Positions 12,501-20,000 of a stretch of DNA of 64,000 nucleotides are shown here, in pieces (position 1 is the first letter of the stretch; each line of letters opens with the position of its first letter). Under the pieces are notes generated by a model. The model saw only the letters and a list, made by a program, of their open reading frames with translations. It ran no database searches and was not told the origin of the DNA. The position numbers were made by a program, and so were the translations under genes. Source of the DNA: Aradus depressus (taxonomy: Eukaryota; Arthropoda; Insecta; Hemiptera; Aradidae); assembly GCA_963662175.1 (NCBI GenBank), contig OY759225.1:10613107-10677106 (forward strand). The letters run 5' to 3'.

Positions 12501-14676
12501 ATAATATAAACATTTTCCATCATACAGCCAAAGAAATTATTTGTTGTCATAAAATATATAAAAAATAAATACATAAATAAATACATTGTTAAAAATTATT
12601 ACAGACTTGAAATCACAATAAATATCATTATAAAAACCATATTTACAATACATCTTTCACAGGATAGCTACTTCCCTTAGTTTTGGACCAATCTCTCACA
12701 CCAGTTAGGTCAGGCAGCAGAAGGGAGTTCTTAACCTCTATTTTTTTGTTAAGACTTTTTGAATCCTCATATAAAGAAAGTCGGATCTCCAAGCCTTCTA
12801 GGATATCTGTACGTCTTCCCTTGGTACCCTCGTGCAACAGCGCCACTCTATGGGTACCAGTATGGCCCTCATTTTGACAATGAATAAAGAACTCGGAATC
12901 CCTTCTTCGTAGATGTTCCTTAGTCCGTATGTGTAATTTCCTTCCTGTCTGTCCAATATATGTTGCATTACAATCACCACATGTCAGTTTGTAAACACCG
13001 GATTTGTCCCTGAAAGGTACTCTGTCCTTCAGACTGGGGAAACAATTCCTTAAAGTGTTGTCATTTCTGTAGGCCACCCTGACTCCGTCTCTAGTAATAG
13101 TACGACCCATCCTCTCGGACACAGGCCCTAGGTAAGGAGTAGTATTTATACTTTTTATTATTTGTATATTTTTGTTATTCTATGGTAGATGAACCACTGA
13201 TGATGACGCTGTTGCGTCGAAAACCGGTTCTGGTATAAATAAAACAGTGGGAAGACAACGTCTTTTATTTCTATAAGAAAAATTTAGTTAACTAAATTTT
13301 TAATATATACTTTTTTTTTTAGTGTGAAGGAGTAGGAAATATAAAAAGGTTTATGTGTATTATCTCAATTTATTATTTTATTTGTATTTTGATGACCACA
13401 TTGTTTGCATATTAAATTTAAACTTTGTGTTTCCTTTGCTCTTACTTTTTTTTTCTTCATAAATTCATCATAAAACACACAATTATTGTTATTAAACTCT
13501 CGTATCTACAAATTTCGTACATTTTGTAATTTCATGGTTTCTATAATTAAGTAATTTTATTTTAAACTATTATCTTTAACTTAAGTACATAAACAACTTT
13601 TTGGATACATGTAACTAAACGTAACACAATATCGATACACTTCAACTAAAATTTATACTTCCCATCATATTTTAACCAAGAAACCAATTCTCTATTATTT
13701 ACATTAACTACAATCAATTCATAGCCAATAATAATAATTTATTGTTGACGAGCTGAAGATCGCGGGTTCGAAACCCGGTCGAGGCCCTTAATTTATTTTT
13801 TTTGGGAGAAAAAAAAAAAATTAAGTAGGCCGTCCTTTGGATTTATTTATGACCGATTACATAATTTCTTCTATACTTCGTATATCTGGTGAAGGATTAT
13901 ATTAATATATTCTACACACTTTAAATTACAAATTACTCTGATTAAAAAACATAATTTTTATAACATACATCATATCATTGATAATGCCACTCTCATTACT
14001 TGTCTCATTTAGGTCTCTCAAAGTAATGTCTTAATTAGTAATTAATATATTTTTATTTATAGTTAATTACATTTTATTTTCAGGTGAGACGTTTTGCACA
14101 AGAAAACACTTACATGGCCGCTGGATACGCTGGTGGTTTTCTTATTGGTATTGCTTCCACATAAAAAGAAAACAATATTCTTATATTCTTATGTATTTTA
14201 GAAGAACTGAAAATTTTGTCTTCAAAAATAAAATACTTTTTAATTATTTGTTTTTTAGATTTTTTTTTTTTTTTAATTTAAATAAAATAAAGTGATTTGT
14301 AGAACGCTTAGTTTGAACTAGTCTTATGAATCTCTCTTGTCCAAGGCTATATAAGTGGGTTCTTTTGTCATTGTAAGTAAAATAATAATAATTTATGAAA
14401 AATAATAATAAATTATGAAAAAAAAACAAAATCTGCCTTTTTTTTTTTTATCTTTTTTGAATTTGACTTTGAATTATTCAGGTGGAACGTTTTGTTGATC
14501 GAAAATTGGACAAAGTGGAGACAGTACTCAAGAAGAAAGAACAAAAGGCCAAAAAATGGTATCACAAAAAAGTGTTAAACGATGAAGGTTATTTTATGTT
14601 TGAGGAAATCCATGTTTTTATGGCTTCTTTTATGGCAGGAGTGGCACTCGGTATTGCATTTGGTCGTTTTTTCTAA
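572..14676 (+). CDS. FUNDC1: FUN14 domain-containing protein (FUNDC1-like), long isoform
   Basis: FUNDC1/FUN14-domain proteins are small outer-mitochondrial-membrane proteins; FUNDC1 is a mitophagy receptor. Coding exons: 572-726, 4688-4877 and 14482-14676 (540 nt, 179 aa), all with GT..AG borders and matching phases. The split codon at the first junction gives Trp, producing GWMTGYLMMKVGKVAAVALGGG, which matches the family's TGWCAG...KVGKLAATAVGGG core; a second match is LLQVANHNGYINVNW. Two hydrophobic glycine-rich segments lie in exon 2 and a third is supplied by the last exon (ASFMAGVALGIAFG). The start codon has an in-frame acidic N-terminus (DYDPDAITIDDV). I see no YxxL LC3-interacting motif like that of vertebrate FUNDC1, so a mitophagy role is uncertain. 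Intron 2 is 9.2 kb and contains the CMP kinase gene on the other strand. The last exon here is lysine-rich and amphipathic before its hydrophobic end. Confidence 0.88.
1399..1620. repeat. Copy of the GCAGTTATTA dispersed repeat family (intron 1)
   Basis: Contains the family signature: aaattttgtcgatacattta, then a GCAGTTATTAGG core, then tttttgagttgag and a pyrimidine-rich segment, then ctgaaaatta. The same string recurs at 4917-5570, 11735-12060, 30310-30510, 48300-48530 and 57085-57300. Origin unknown. The rest of intron 1 up to 2546 shows no gene. Confidence 0.55.
2561..2910 (-). repeat. tRNA-derived SINE, full-length copy
   Basis: Read on the minus strand it starts GAGGGCGCCGGTAGCTCAGTG (A box) and has the B box GGTTCGTAGCC about 40 nt later, the layout of a pol III tRNA promoter. 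It ends in ...CATGAGTCATAAAACCTAACC. It is flanked by a perfect 14-bp target duplication, A11-TAG, at 2547-2560 and 2911-2924. This is the reference copy for the SINE family in this window. Confidence 0.85.
3201..3680. repeat. Fold-back (long palindromic) element
   Basis: Two near-perfect inverted arms of about 195-200 bp (3201-3400 and 3485-3680) surround an 85-bp loop. Shared landmarks are CCTGGCCCTGTGGGCGG, AACACGTGTT and GGGGTCGCTGAAAACG, each found once per arm in opposite orientation. No coding capacity is visible. The sequence just left of it (3118 on) starts agggtggtcgtaaaaag and may be the outer end of the same element. Confidence 0.8.
3690..4640 (-). mobile_element. hAT-type element, internally deleted (BED start fused to C-terminal end)
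   Basis: A short minus-strand reading frame at 3996-4148 begins MSGRKKDPVWN, typical of BED-finger hAT transposases. It runs directly into ERIFSTYGLVHSKIRN...NEKAAKLV, which resembles the C-terminal dimerisation end of the same family, so the catalytic middle has been lost. The right edge ends in tttttttcaaccctg, a plausible hAT terminus (CAGGGTTG on the minus strand). I could not place the left edge. Confidence 0.55.
4917..5570. repeat. GCAGTTATTA repeat family, several tandem-like units
   Basis: At least three to four degenerate units of roughly 105-115 nt. Each has a T-rich AAATTT(T/C)(G/A)TGT(C/T)GA start, a (T/C)ATTACANCGGCAGTT core, a TTNAGTTGAGCCC segment and a pyrimidine-rich block, then CTGAAA(A)TTGA(C/T)AG. 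The order repeats around 4980-5100, 5100-5210, 5210-5330 and 5330-5410. No protein is evident. Confidence 0.55.
6000..6113. mobile_element. Tigger-like MITE, terminal half
   Basis: Ends ...gttgtaacgaggttttactg followed by TA, the inverse of the Tigger-type end CAGTAAAACCTCGTTACAAC. A related left-hand end (CAGTGAAACCTCTCGCAACGG) occurs at about 29662. No transposase is left. The mariner copy begins immediately to the right. Confidence 0.55.
6116..6999 (-). mobile_element. Mariner-family element, internally deleted, copy 1
   Basis: Terminal inverted repeats: left GGTGTGTTaAAAAAATAACGG, right (inverted) AGGTGTGTTCAAAAAGTAACG. The minus strand encodes broken pieces of mariner transposase. The C-terminal block has PYSPDMAPCDIFLFP with the last catalytic Asp, then KRTLKGRRFSSKDEI; upstream pieces lie at 6380-6700. 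The middle is missing at the same junction as in the copy at 19157, so the two belong to one non-autonomous subfamily. Frameshifts make this copy inactive. Confidence 0.82.
7195..7440 (-). repeat. SINE fragment (degenerate)
   Basis: Pieces of the tRNA-derived SINE: gatcgcctacta near 7209, then gactttcgaacccgcgatct (inverse B box) near 7394. Its 3' end has ccctcgaaagtcatgttatcacatca, a string shared with 12100-12125. Confidence 0.5.
7500..8040. repeat. Duplicated AT-rich segment, copy 1
   Basis: About 500 nt (from gtgagagggagtaggaaatat to the tattgttgatg region) matches 13270-13745 closely, including tctcgtatctacaaatttcg and ctttttggatacatgtaact. Both copies sit in FUNDC1 intron 2 next to SINE pieces. 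I infer a dispersed or locally duplicated repeat. No ORF. Confidence 0.6.
8068..8316 (+). repeat. tRNA-derived SINE, degenerate copy
   Basis: TTTCGGTGGTATGCGCGC aligns with the A box region and TGCGGGTCCGAAACCCG with the B box. The tail reaches GCCCGGGTATGAGTTATAA. Part of the body is missing. Confidence 0.65.
8327..8570. repeat. Palindromic hammerhead-type element (decayed)
   Basis: Inverted arms around 8355-8430 and 8495-8560 share attccttccgtcaatcagaa and ttttatagaacat. The outer left edge on the minus strand reads CTGATG-GGAGTGCTTCTC-GAAAC, a hammerhead-like core lacking one base. The same family occurs at 50240-50790. Confidence 0.5.
8823..9458 (-). CDS. CMPK1: UMP-CMP kinase (intronless, nested in FUNDC1 intron 2)
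   Basis: Transfers phosphate from ATP to UMP, CMP or dCMP in pyrimidine nucleotide synthesis. 211 aa. The P-loop GGPGAGKGTQC is at residues 29-39. The NMP-binding part follows (HLSAGDLLREE, then IDGFPRNKDN around residue 105), and the LID arginines are in CLSRG...SGRSDDNEESLQKR near 145-165. From the second Met (residue 16, MNKPVKPRVVFVLGGPG) the length is 196, the usual size of the cytosolic enzyme. The first 15 residues (LHGIIRLSTNFFSK) could be a weak mitochondrial or alternative N-terminus. The gene has no intron and lies opposite to the FUNDC1 gene within its 9.2-kb intron. No poly(A) tract follows the stop, so a recent retrocopy is not evident. The ORF is undamaged and probably functional. 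Confidence 0.93.
   Translation of the reverse strand: MLHGIIRLSTNFFSKMNKPVKPRVVFVLGGPGAGKGTQCANIVKEFGFVHLSAGDLLREERSKPGTKYGELIETHIKNGTIVPVEITCKLIERAMLNAQTNKFLIDGFPRNKDNLDGWKKEMEDKVQLLFVLFLECNENVCIERCLSRGAAGSGRSDDNEESLQKRIQTFINDSLPIVECYRSINLVKTVDAGKTKEEVFDDIKNIFDQIN
9560..10060. other. AT-rich intronic spacer, nothing recognised
   Basis: Upstream of the CMP kinase gene (its promoter should lie at about 9460-9650). A short GC-richer patch at 9575-9625 contains gttgccaccactctcc. I see no gene or known repeat. Confidence 0.3.
10070..10398 (-). repeat. tRNA-derived SINE, near full-length copy
   Basis: Minus-strand A and B boxes as in the 2561 copy, with a few deletions in the body. Flanked by the 9-bp duplication ggttttcta at 10061-10069 and 10399-10407. 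Confidence 0.82.
10889..11404. repeat. Array of eight 17-bp motifs (consensus CACATTCGATAGTTTGC), both orientations
   Basis: Copies at about 10889, 10947 (inverted), 10966, 11009 (inverted), 11027, 11100, 11174 and 11389, mostly 70-130 bp apart, differing by one to four bases. They lie just left of a hAT transposase C-terminal piece. I infer subterminal binding sites of a decayed hAT-type element. Confidence 0.6.
11490..11598 (+). pseudogene. hAT transposase C-terminal (dimerisation) fragment
   Basis: Encodes CPITSVSVERSFSQLKHIL then SNRRKKR and a stop, matching the hAT dimerisation signature (P.TSASAERSFS.LK..K..LR). Only the last ~35 residues are recognisable. The rest of the transposase is absent. 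Confidence 0.7.
11735..12125. repeat. GCAGTTATTA-family units followed by SINE tail piece
   Basis: Two degenerate units (CGACACGAAATTTTATATG, CGACTTGAAATTTTATATT) with pyrimidine blocks. Then gactttcgaacccgcgatct (inverse SINE B box) and the ccctcgaaagtcatg string shared with 7430. Confidence 0.45.
12238..12279 (-). ncRNA. Hammerhead-type ribozyme, left copy
   Basis: Mirror image of the copy at 13193: ACCA, CTGATGA, GACGC-TGTT-GCGTC, GAAA, ACCGGTTC, TGGT, with no substitutions in the core. Confidence 0.75.
12643..13122 (-). pseudogene. GIY-YIG endonuclease domain of a Penelope-like element
   Basis: 159 codons. The zinc-knuckle pair CGDC precedes TYIGQTGR; GVYKL is the GIY half and YIG the second half, followed by the catalytic-helix Arg region (LHIRTKEHLRR) and a conserved HCQNEGH. 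This is the C-terminal endonuclease of Penelope-like retroelements, which nicks DNA at insertion. The open frame starts downstream of where reverse transcriptase should end, so this is a 5'-truncated copy. The domain itself reads without a stop. Confidence 0.85.
13193..13234 (+). ncRNA. Hammerhead-type ribozyme, right copy
   Basis: Stem I is ACCA (13193-13196) with TGGT (13231-13234). The core CTGATGA is at 13197-13203. Stem II is GACGC-TGTT-GCGTC, 5 perfect pairs (13205-13218). GAAA starts at 13219. Stem III is the self-complementary AACCGGTT (13222-13229), so it has no loop and would work best as a dimer. C17 is at 13230, where cleavage is predicted. This matches the minimal hammerheads described in Penelope-like elements. 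Confidence 0.8.
13270..13745. repeat. Duplicated AT-rich segment, copy 2
   Basis: Second copy of the segment at 7500-8040, with scattered substitutions and indels. A SINE piece with the B box (GCGGGTTCGAAACCCGG) follows at 13748-13840. Confidence 0.6.
14084..14164 (+). CDS. FUNDC1: Alternative last exon of the FUNDC1-like gene (short isoform)
   Basis: A second phase-0 terminal exon lies 318 nt upstream of the other one, behind a good acceptor (tattttcag). It encodes VRRFAQENTYMAAGYAGGF then LIGIAST and a stop. This is closer to the canonical FUNDC1 C-terminus (VGGFLLGLAS) than the downstream exon is. Joined to exons 572-726 and 4688-4877 it gives 141 aa. Both terminal exons end in a glycine-rich hydrophobic helix, so they look like mutually exclusive ends of one protein. 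AATAAA at about 14228 could serve as its poly(A) signal. Confidence 0.8.
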   Translation: MRRFAQENTYMAAGYAGGFLIGIAST

Positions 14677-14939
14677 AAAAAAAAATTGTTTTTATGCTTG
14701 TTTGTATTTTATATTTATTTGTCACCTCCATTAATGATCATTAAGATTTCCATTATAATAATGTTAGTTTGTATTAATAAGCTTTAAATGTAATTAAATT
14801 AGGATATATTCTAACTTTAGGGAATGTGATTAAAAATAAAATTTATTATTTAGAAATGTACTATTGATAATATATTAAATTTAAGAAATTCGTTGCTTAT
14901 ATAAACTACAGGACAAAATTAACACATCACTCATTAAAA

Positions 14940-15640
14940 ACGTTGTAGTAGTAGTAAAGTGTTTATTCAATTAACATAATAGAGAATTACATACAAAACA
15001 TATATACAATAATGTGACCTTTTATGAAGACAAACTCATTGGCCTAAGCCTACTTGAGGAGTATAGATTTACATAAATAATATTATCTTAATTTTTTTCT
15101 TTCTAAAATACAAATGAAAATAAAATAATAAATATATTTTTGTTCCTATTTATTCATTTATTTAATTCATAGTTTCTGAAATCGTAAGCCTGTTTGCAAT
15201 AATTTACCAGTAGTTGCCCATCTTTACCATTTAATAATTCCAACATAAACGAAGTATCTATTATGTTTTTAAATATTTTATTTTTTAAATCATATTTGGG
15301 GCAGATAATGAGGAAGTGATATAGATCTTCTTTACAGGGGCTGTAACACATTGGACAAAGTCCATATCTTCGGAGGTATATTGATTGATAGGTGTATAGC
15401 TTAGATGCAACAGTAATCTAATACTTGACAATGGTAGGTCACTCTGTTAGTAACTATTAACTGAATCGTGGAACTCCAGTTCCCTACCTAGCAAGTACCG
15501 GTCTGAGTTTTTAATTTCCTCCCTGAACTGATTGCGATAATGCTCTTTTAAACTATTCCGTATATTTGATAACTGTGTGTTCCATATCTCGATGTGACTA
15601 TTTCCCAGATTAAAAACGTTGTAAGTACCCTCAATAATAT
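14940..15640 (-). mobile_element. Non-LTR retrotransposon (LINE) 3' fragment
   Basis: Minus strand at 15154-15351 encodes MCYSPCKEDLYHFLIICPKY, the C..C...HFL..CP zinc-knuckle at the C-terminus of many LINE ORF2 proteins. At its low-coordinate edge is a gtagtagtag simple repeat, which would be the 3' tail. The rest of reverse transcriptase is absent or frameshifted. Confidence 0.6.
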
Positions 15641-15645
15641 TTCGG

Positions 15646-16203
15646 GTGTTTGGGCAAAAGGGCTTAAGTCAGCAAATCTGAATTTTAGGAGGGGAATTTC
15701 TGAAGGTTTGAAAAATTCCAGCAAATCAGGTAAAACACATTTATGTTACGAGCTCAAGGTCGTGGGTTCGTAACCCGACCGAGGCCCTTAGTTTATTTTA
15801 TCTGGGAGGTAAAATAAACTTAAGCACGCCGTCCTTCGGATGGGACGTTAAGCGATGGTCCCGAGCCTGTACGATGTCAGGTACTCGTTAAAGATCCCTA
15901 CCCTAGATGAATAAAAATTTAGGGTAGGCAAAATTTAGGACTCCCACAGTAGAGTCGGGCTCATGTCCACCAGAGTGACGAAAGAGCGCTCTGGTAGTAG
16001 GCGATATGACCTCGTAGTTAAAGCCCGGGCATGAGTCATAAAACCTAACCTAACCATTTATGTTACTTGAAATATTATTTCAATAAAATTATTAAATATA
16101 AACAAAGTAAAATATTGCAACATTGAGTTGCATTTGGTAAAAATAGTATGCACTTGCCTTTGTATCACAATACTTATTCTGACAAGCCCTTTTGCCCAAA
16201 CAC
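15646..16203. mobile_element. MITE with 20-bp perfect TIRs, interrupted by a SINE
   Basis: GTGTTTGGGCAAAAGGGCTT at 15646-15665 is exactly inverted at 16184-16203. Removing the SINE (15750-16055 plus one 11-bp duplication) leaves a ~240-bp element with no coding capacity. Its GGCAAAAGG string resembles the terminus of the element at 61252. Confidence 0.7.
15750..16055 (+). repeat. tRNA-derived SINE, 5'-truncated
   Basis: Starts at GAGCTCAAGGTCGTGGGTTCG (B box present, A box lost) and ends AAACCTAACCTAACC. Flanked by the perfect 11-bp duplication atttatgttac at 15739-15749 and 16056-16066. 5' truncation with a target duplication is the signature of LINE-driven insertion. Confidence 0.85.
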
Positions 16204-16265
16204 TAGAGATATATGTGCATCTTCTAAGTTGAGGAACGCGGACATATTGTGGAAACTTGTAATAA

Positions 16266-16461
16266 ATGAATAAAACAAACTTATTTTTTGAAATATTGTC
16301 TATTCCACTAAAGATATACATATAACTACCGGTTTCGGCTGTATACCATCGTCAGGTCTAGCTATGAACTAGAGTTCATAACTAGACAGCCGAAACCGGT
16401 AGTTATATGTATATCTTTAGTGGAATAGACAATATTTCAAAAAATAAGTTTGTTTTATTCA
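16266..16461. repeat. Head-to-head inverted pair of hammerhead-type repeats
   Basis: Exact 76-bp inverted arms (16266-16341 and 16386-16461) with a ~44-bp centre. Each arm has CAGCCGAAACCGGTAG and the common tail GAATAGACAATATTT...TTTGTTTTATTCA (read outward). Confidence 0.85.
16325..16356 (-). ncRNA. Hammerhead-like ribozyme motif
   Basis: Minus strand reads CCTGACGA, stem II TGGTATACAGCC (GG/CC pairs), GAAA, then palindromic stem III ACCGGT followed by A as the cleavage base. The opposite arm has lost CTGACGA. Confidence 0.6.
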
Positions 16462-16704
16462 TATATATGTGCATGTTTGACTCCTAGTTTAAGAGACTAT
16501 TGAGGAACTATATTGTCCTTGTGTTGTAATATCGTTATTTTGCACAATAAACAATAAAAAATTTGGTTTAAACGATTATTCAACTTATGTGATAGTAAGG
16601 ATGTTGAGAATGAGTCTGGAGAAAATGAGAGAGGGCTATAAACCTTTTCAATATGAGTTGACTCAATGATGGCATAGCAACGTATCAATTCAGTCTGTGT
16701 GAAA

Positions 16705-16850
16705 CGCGGTTCTACGATATATCGCCTACTACCAGAGCGCTCTTTTGTCGGACATGTGCTTGACTCTACTGTGGGAATTCTAAATGTTACCTATTCAGGT
16801 TTATTCATCTAGGGTAGACAGTCTTTAACGAGTACCTGACATCCACGGGG
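16705..16850 (-). repeat. SINE fragment
   Basis: Contains tcgcctactaccagagcgct, then ctctactgtgggaattc and aacgagtacctgacatc, all internal SINE strings. Both ends are missing. Confidence 0.6.
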
Positions 16851-17092
16851 AATTACACAATTTTTTAAAAGTGATTTGTTAATTGTGTCCAGTAGTGTAA
16901 ATTACCTGTTTATTATGATCATGGTAAAGCTTATGAAACACCTCGTATACTCAAGAATCAGAAATATACCTACCTGTCCCTCCATTACTTACGTTAATAT
17001 TGCATATCGAAAATAAGAAATTTCCTACTCCAAGACAAATTGAAGACAACATTATATTTTTTGTTTACAATTTACTTGTGGGGAGGTTTTCC

Positions 17093-20000
17093 TCAATTTT
17101 TGGCCAGTACTTCCCTCAAGGCTGCTGCAAGTTTTTTGTATTTTTCTTTTCTTTCAAAAGGTAAGTGTTTGTATTTCTTTGCTAGTCTTCTCGTCATTTC
17201 TTGCTAAAAATTAAAATAAATTGTTTAAAAAGCAAAACAAAATATCTTTCTTTTTAATGTTTCGTTAAAAAATTATAATTTGAATACATTACCAGTGGCA
17301 TTTCTGGATATTTTTTCGTCAATTTTTCTTTTCTTTCTAAAAAGTAAAGTGTGAAAGAAGACATGTGCGCAGCAGTGCCTTGTTCAACCTGGTTAAATAT
17401 TTATAATTAGTTAATTTTTTTATTTTTATAAAATTCTTTATTTACGAGATCAACATGAATTGCATGGTATAATTACATAATGAAAATCTATGCGTTAGTA
17501 ACATTTGGCAAATGAAAAGTTACTTTTGGGATACATTTACCCCTTAAAGTTTGTTTAAGCAATTAATCAATAGAACAGAAAATGTACAGATATTTAGAAC
17601 ATAAAGATGACTGGAATAGCAGTAACATAATCAAAAATTTAAGGGGGGAAACGGTAAATGTTCATAATATAATGGCCTGAATGAGACGCCGGAACGAACC
17701 CCTAACTTAAACCTTCTAGCACCTTTAACTGATGGTAAGTTATCGTGATATTTCCTGAATTTCCTCCTGATGAAGTCTTCTATGGTCTTAAGTTGTAGCT
17801 CCCTGTGTAACTGGGAGTTTCGAACGAACCAGGGGGCGTCCACTGCCATCCTCGTCACCCTATTTTCTTCATTTTTGAATTGGAAGCTGCACCCCACACC
17901 TCACACCCGTATTAATTAATTAATTATTTATTATTATAATGTAATTAGTTGATTATTTATTTAAGGTTAATTATAACGTTAAGCAGTTTAAACACGACCA
18001 CAAGTGCAAATAATTAGATTCCGTAAAAGTCTGCAGTTGTGTGTCTCCTTAAATGAAAAGACTCATTAATTTAAACAAAAGATCCAAACTAACTTTGAAA
18101 ACAAAACGACTTTTATACAACGCAGTACCCTGTATGGACTTACGGTCTTGAACTCTGGGGTTCTGCCTAGGTTTACAATCTCCAGCGCATCCAATCCTTT
18201 CAATCCAAAATCCTTCATAAACTGCTCCTTATTACGTCTCCAACAAAACTCTTTCACACTGACCTTAACGTACCTTTTGTCACCGATGTCGCAAGTATAA
18301 AAAATTATTTTCCCTTCTTAGTTCTCACAATAATCCTCTAGTCCGTGCCCTCCATTCTGCCACACTTCCCCAACGACGGCTTAAGCGTCAATGGCCTAGA
18401 GACCTCCTTAGCAGCAGCAGTGACAGTGATTAGTTACAAATGAGAGGAAATCAGTGACTAGGGAGTGTCACCACTGGGTAATTTCTCCCCTCTTGACATT
18501 TTGACATTGCCATTATCATTATACGCACATTTGCTTGTATTTATTTATAGTTGTAAATATCTGTTTGTAAATAATAAAATAAAAATAAGCATATTATTAT
18601 ATTTTTTGGTACTTGGAAGAGAGCTAGTATATATGAATTTGTAACGATGACACCTCATACTGGAAGAGTTTGTCAAGGGAATTCCTAATCAGATTATTTT
18701 GGATGAGTTTATATCATCTAACTATCGGATATGCGATAGATGCTTATAATCCTCAACATTTTAAAATGATAATAAATAATATTATAATATACAGACATCT
18801 TGTCTTACCTCTTTACTGTTCGGTTGATTGAGGTATATCCAGGGTTGATCCAACCAACATTTCGCATCCACAAGAAGTTCCTTCAGCGACCTATGTCGAC
18901 GAAGTTTTCTCTGAATTACTTTCCATTTATCCTTACATTCTTGAGCCGTATAGGTACAGAATTTTATCTAAAATATATTATTCAACTGATATAGTTTTTT
19001 TTACACAGGATTAGACTCTTTTCGTATCAGGTCTCACATAACATGTCAAAATACTCAGTGTCCAATTATCCCATTTACAATTATGTAATTCCACAAAAAT
19101 ATGTACAGATAGTAAACCGTTTTCAGTTTACTCCATGGTCACAAAGCCTCAAATATGAGGTGTGTTCAAAAAAATAACGGGAATTTTCGGTTTTTGAGAA
19201 GATTTTTATTTTATTTCAAAATAGATATTATATATTTGTGCCAGCCCTTCTTTCAATCCCCGAAACACTTCTGGAACTCGATCTTTGGGATAGCATTTAG
19301 CTCTCTCAGTGATGCGCTTTTAATCTCATCTATGCATGTGAAACGACGACCCTTTAAGGTTCTCTTTATTGCTGGGAACAGAAAAAAGTCGCACGAAGCC
19401 ATGTCTGGCGAACATGGAGACTGGGACATCATTATAGTGTAGTTTTGACCAAAAATTCACGAACAAGTAATGAAGTGTGAGCAGGTGCATTATCATGGTG
19501 CAAAAGCCATGAATTGTTTCGCCACAAATCCGGGCGATTTTTCCAAATTGCTTCACGCAAACGGCGTTGTACTTGTAAATAGTACTCCTTATTGATCGTT
19601 TGACCTTGCGGCAAGAACTCATCGTGCACTATGTCGTTAAAATCGAAAAACAAAGTGAGCATGACCGCACTTGTCGAGCTTTTATACCACTCGTAAACCC
19701 TAGTTTTACTCATAGCAGACTCACCAAAAGCAATATTTAACATTTCTAAATGTTTGCTGCACTTCATTCCATTCTTATAGCAAAATTTAATGCAAATTCT
19801 GTGATCCATTTTGTAAACAATACCGATCGTACCTACAACCATGTAACCTCTTTGACAGCTGACAGCAAACTAAACATCCGGTTTGGCTAACTATGTACAG
19901 ATACATACTTTCCAGACAAGTTTACCAACACAACAATGAAAACATCGCACGAATCGGACTAATACAACCCGCGAAATTACAAAATTTCCGTTACTTTTTG

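Larger units (their letters stand above)
12195..13276 (-). mobile_element. Penelope-like retroelement fragment with inverted terminal copies
   Basis: About 130-bp inverted repeats (12195-12330 and 13140-13276) flank a GIY-YIG endonuclease ORF on the minus strand. Each repeat contains one hammerhead-type ribozyme sequence. Split, inverted or tandem terminal copies and hammerhead motifs are known properties of Penelope-like elements. The reverse transcriptase part is missing. Confidence 0.8.
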
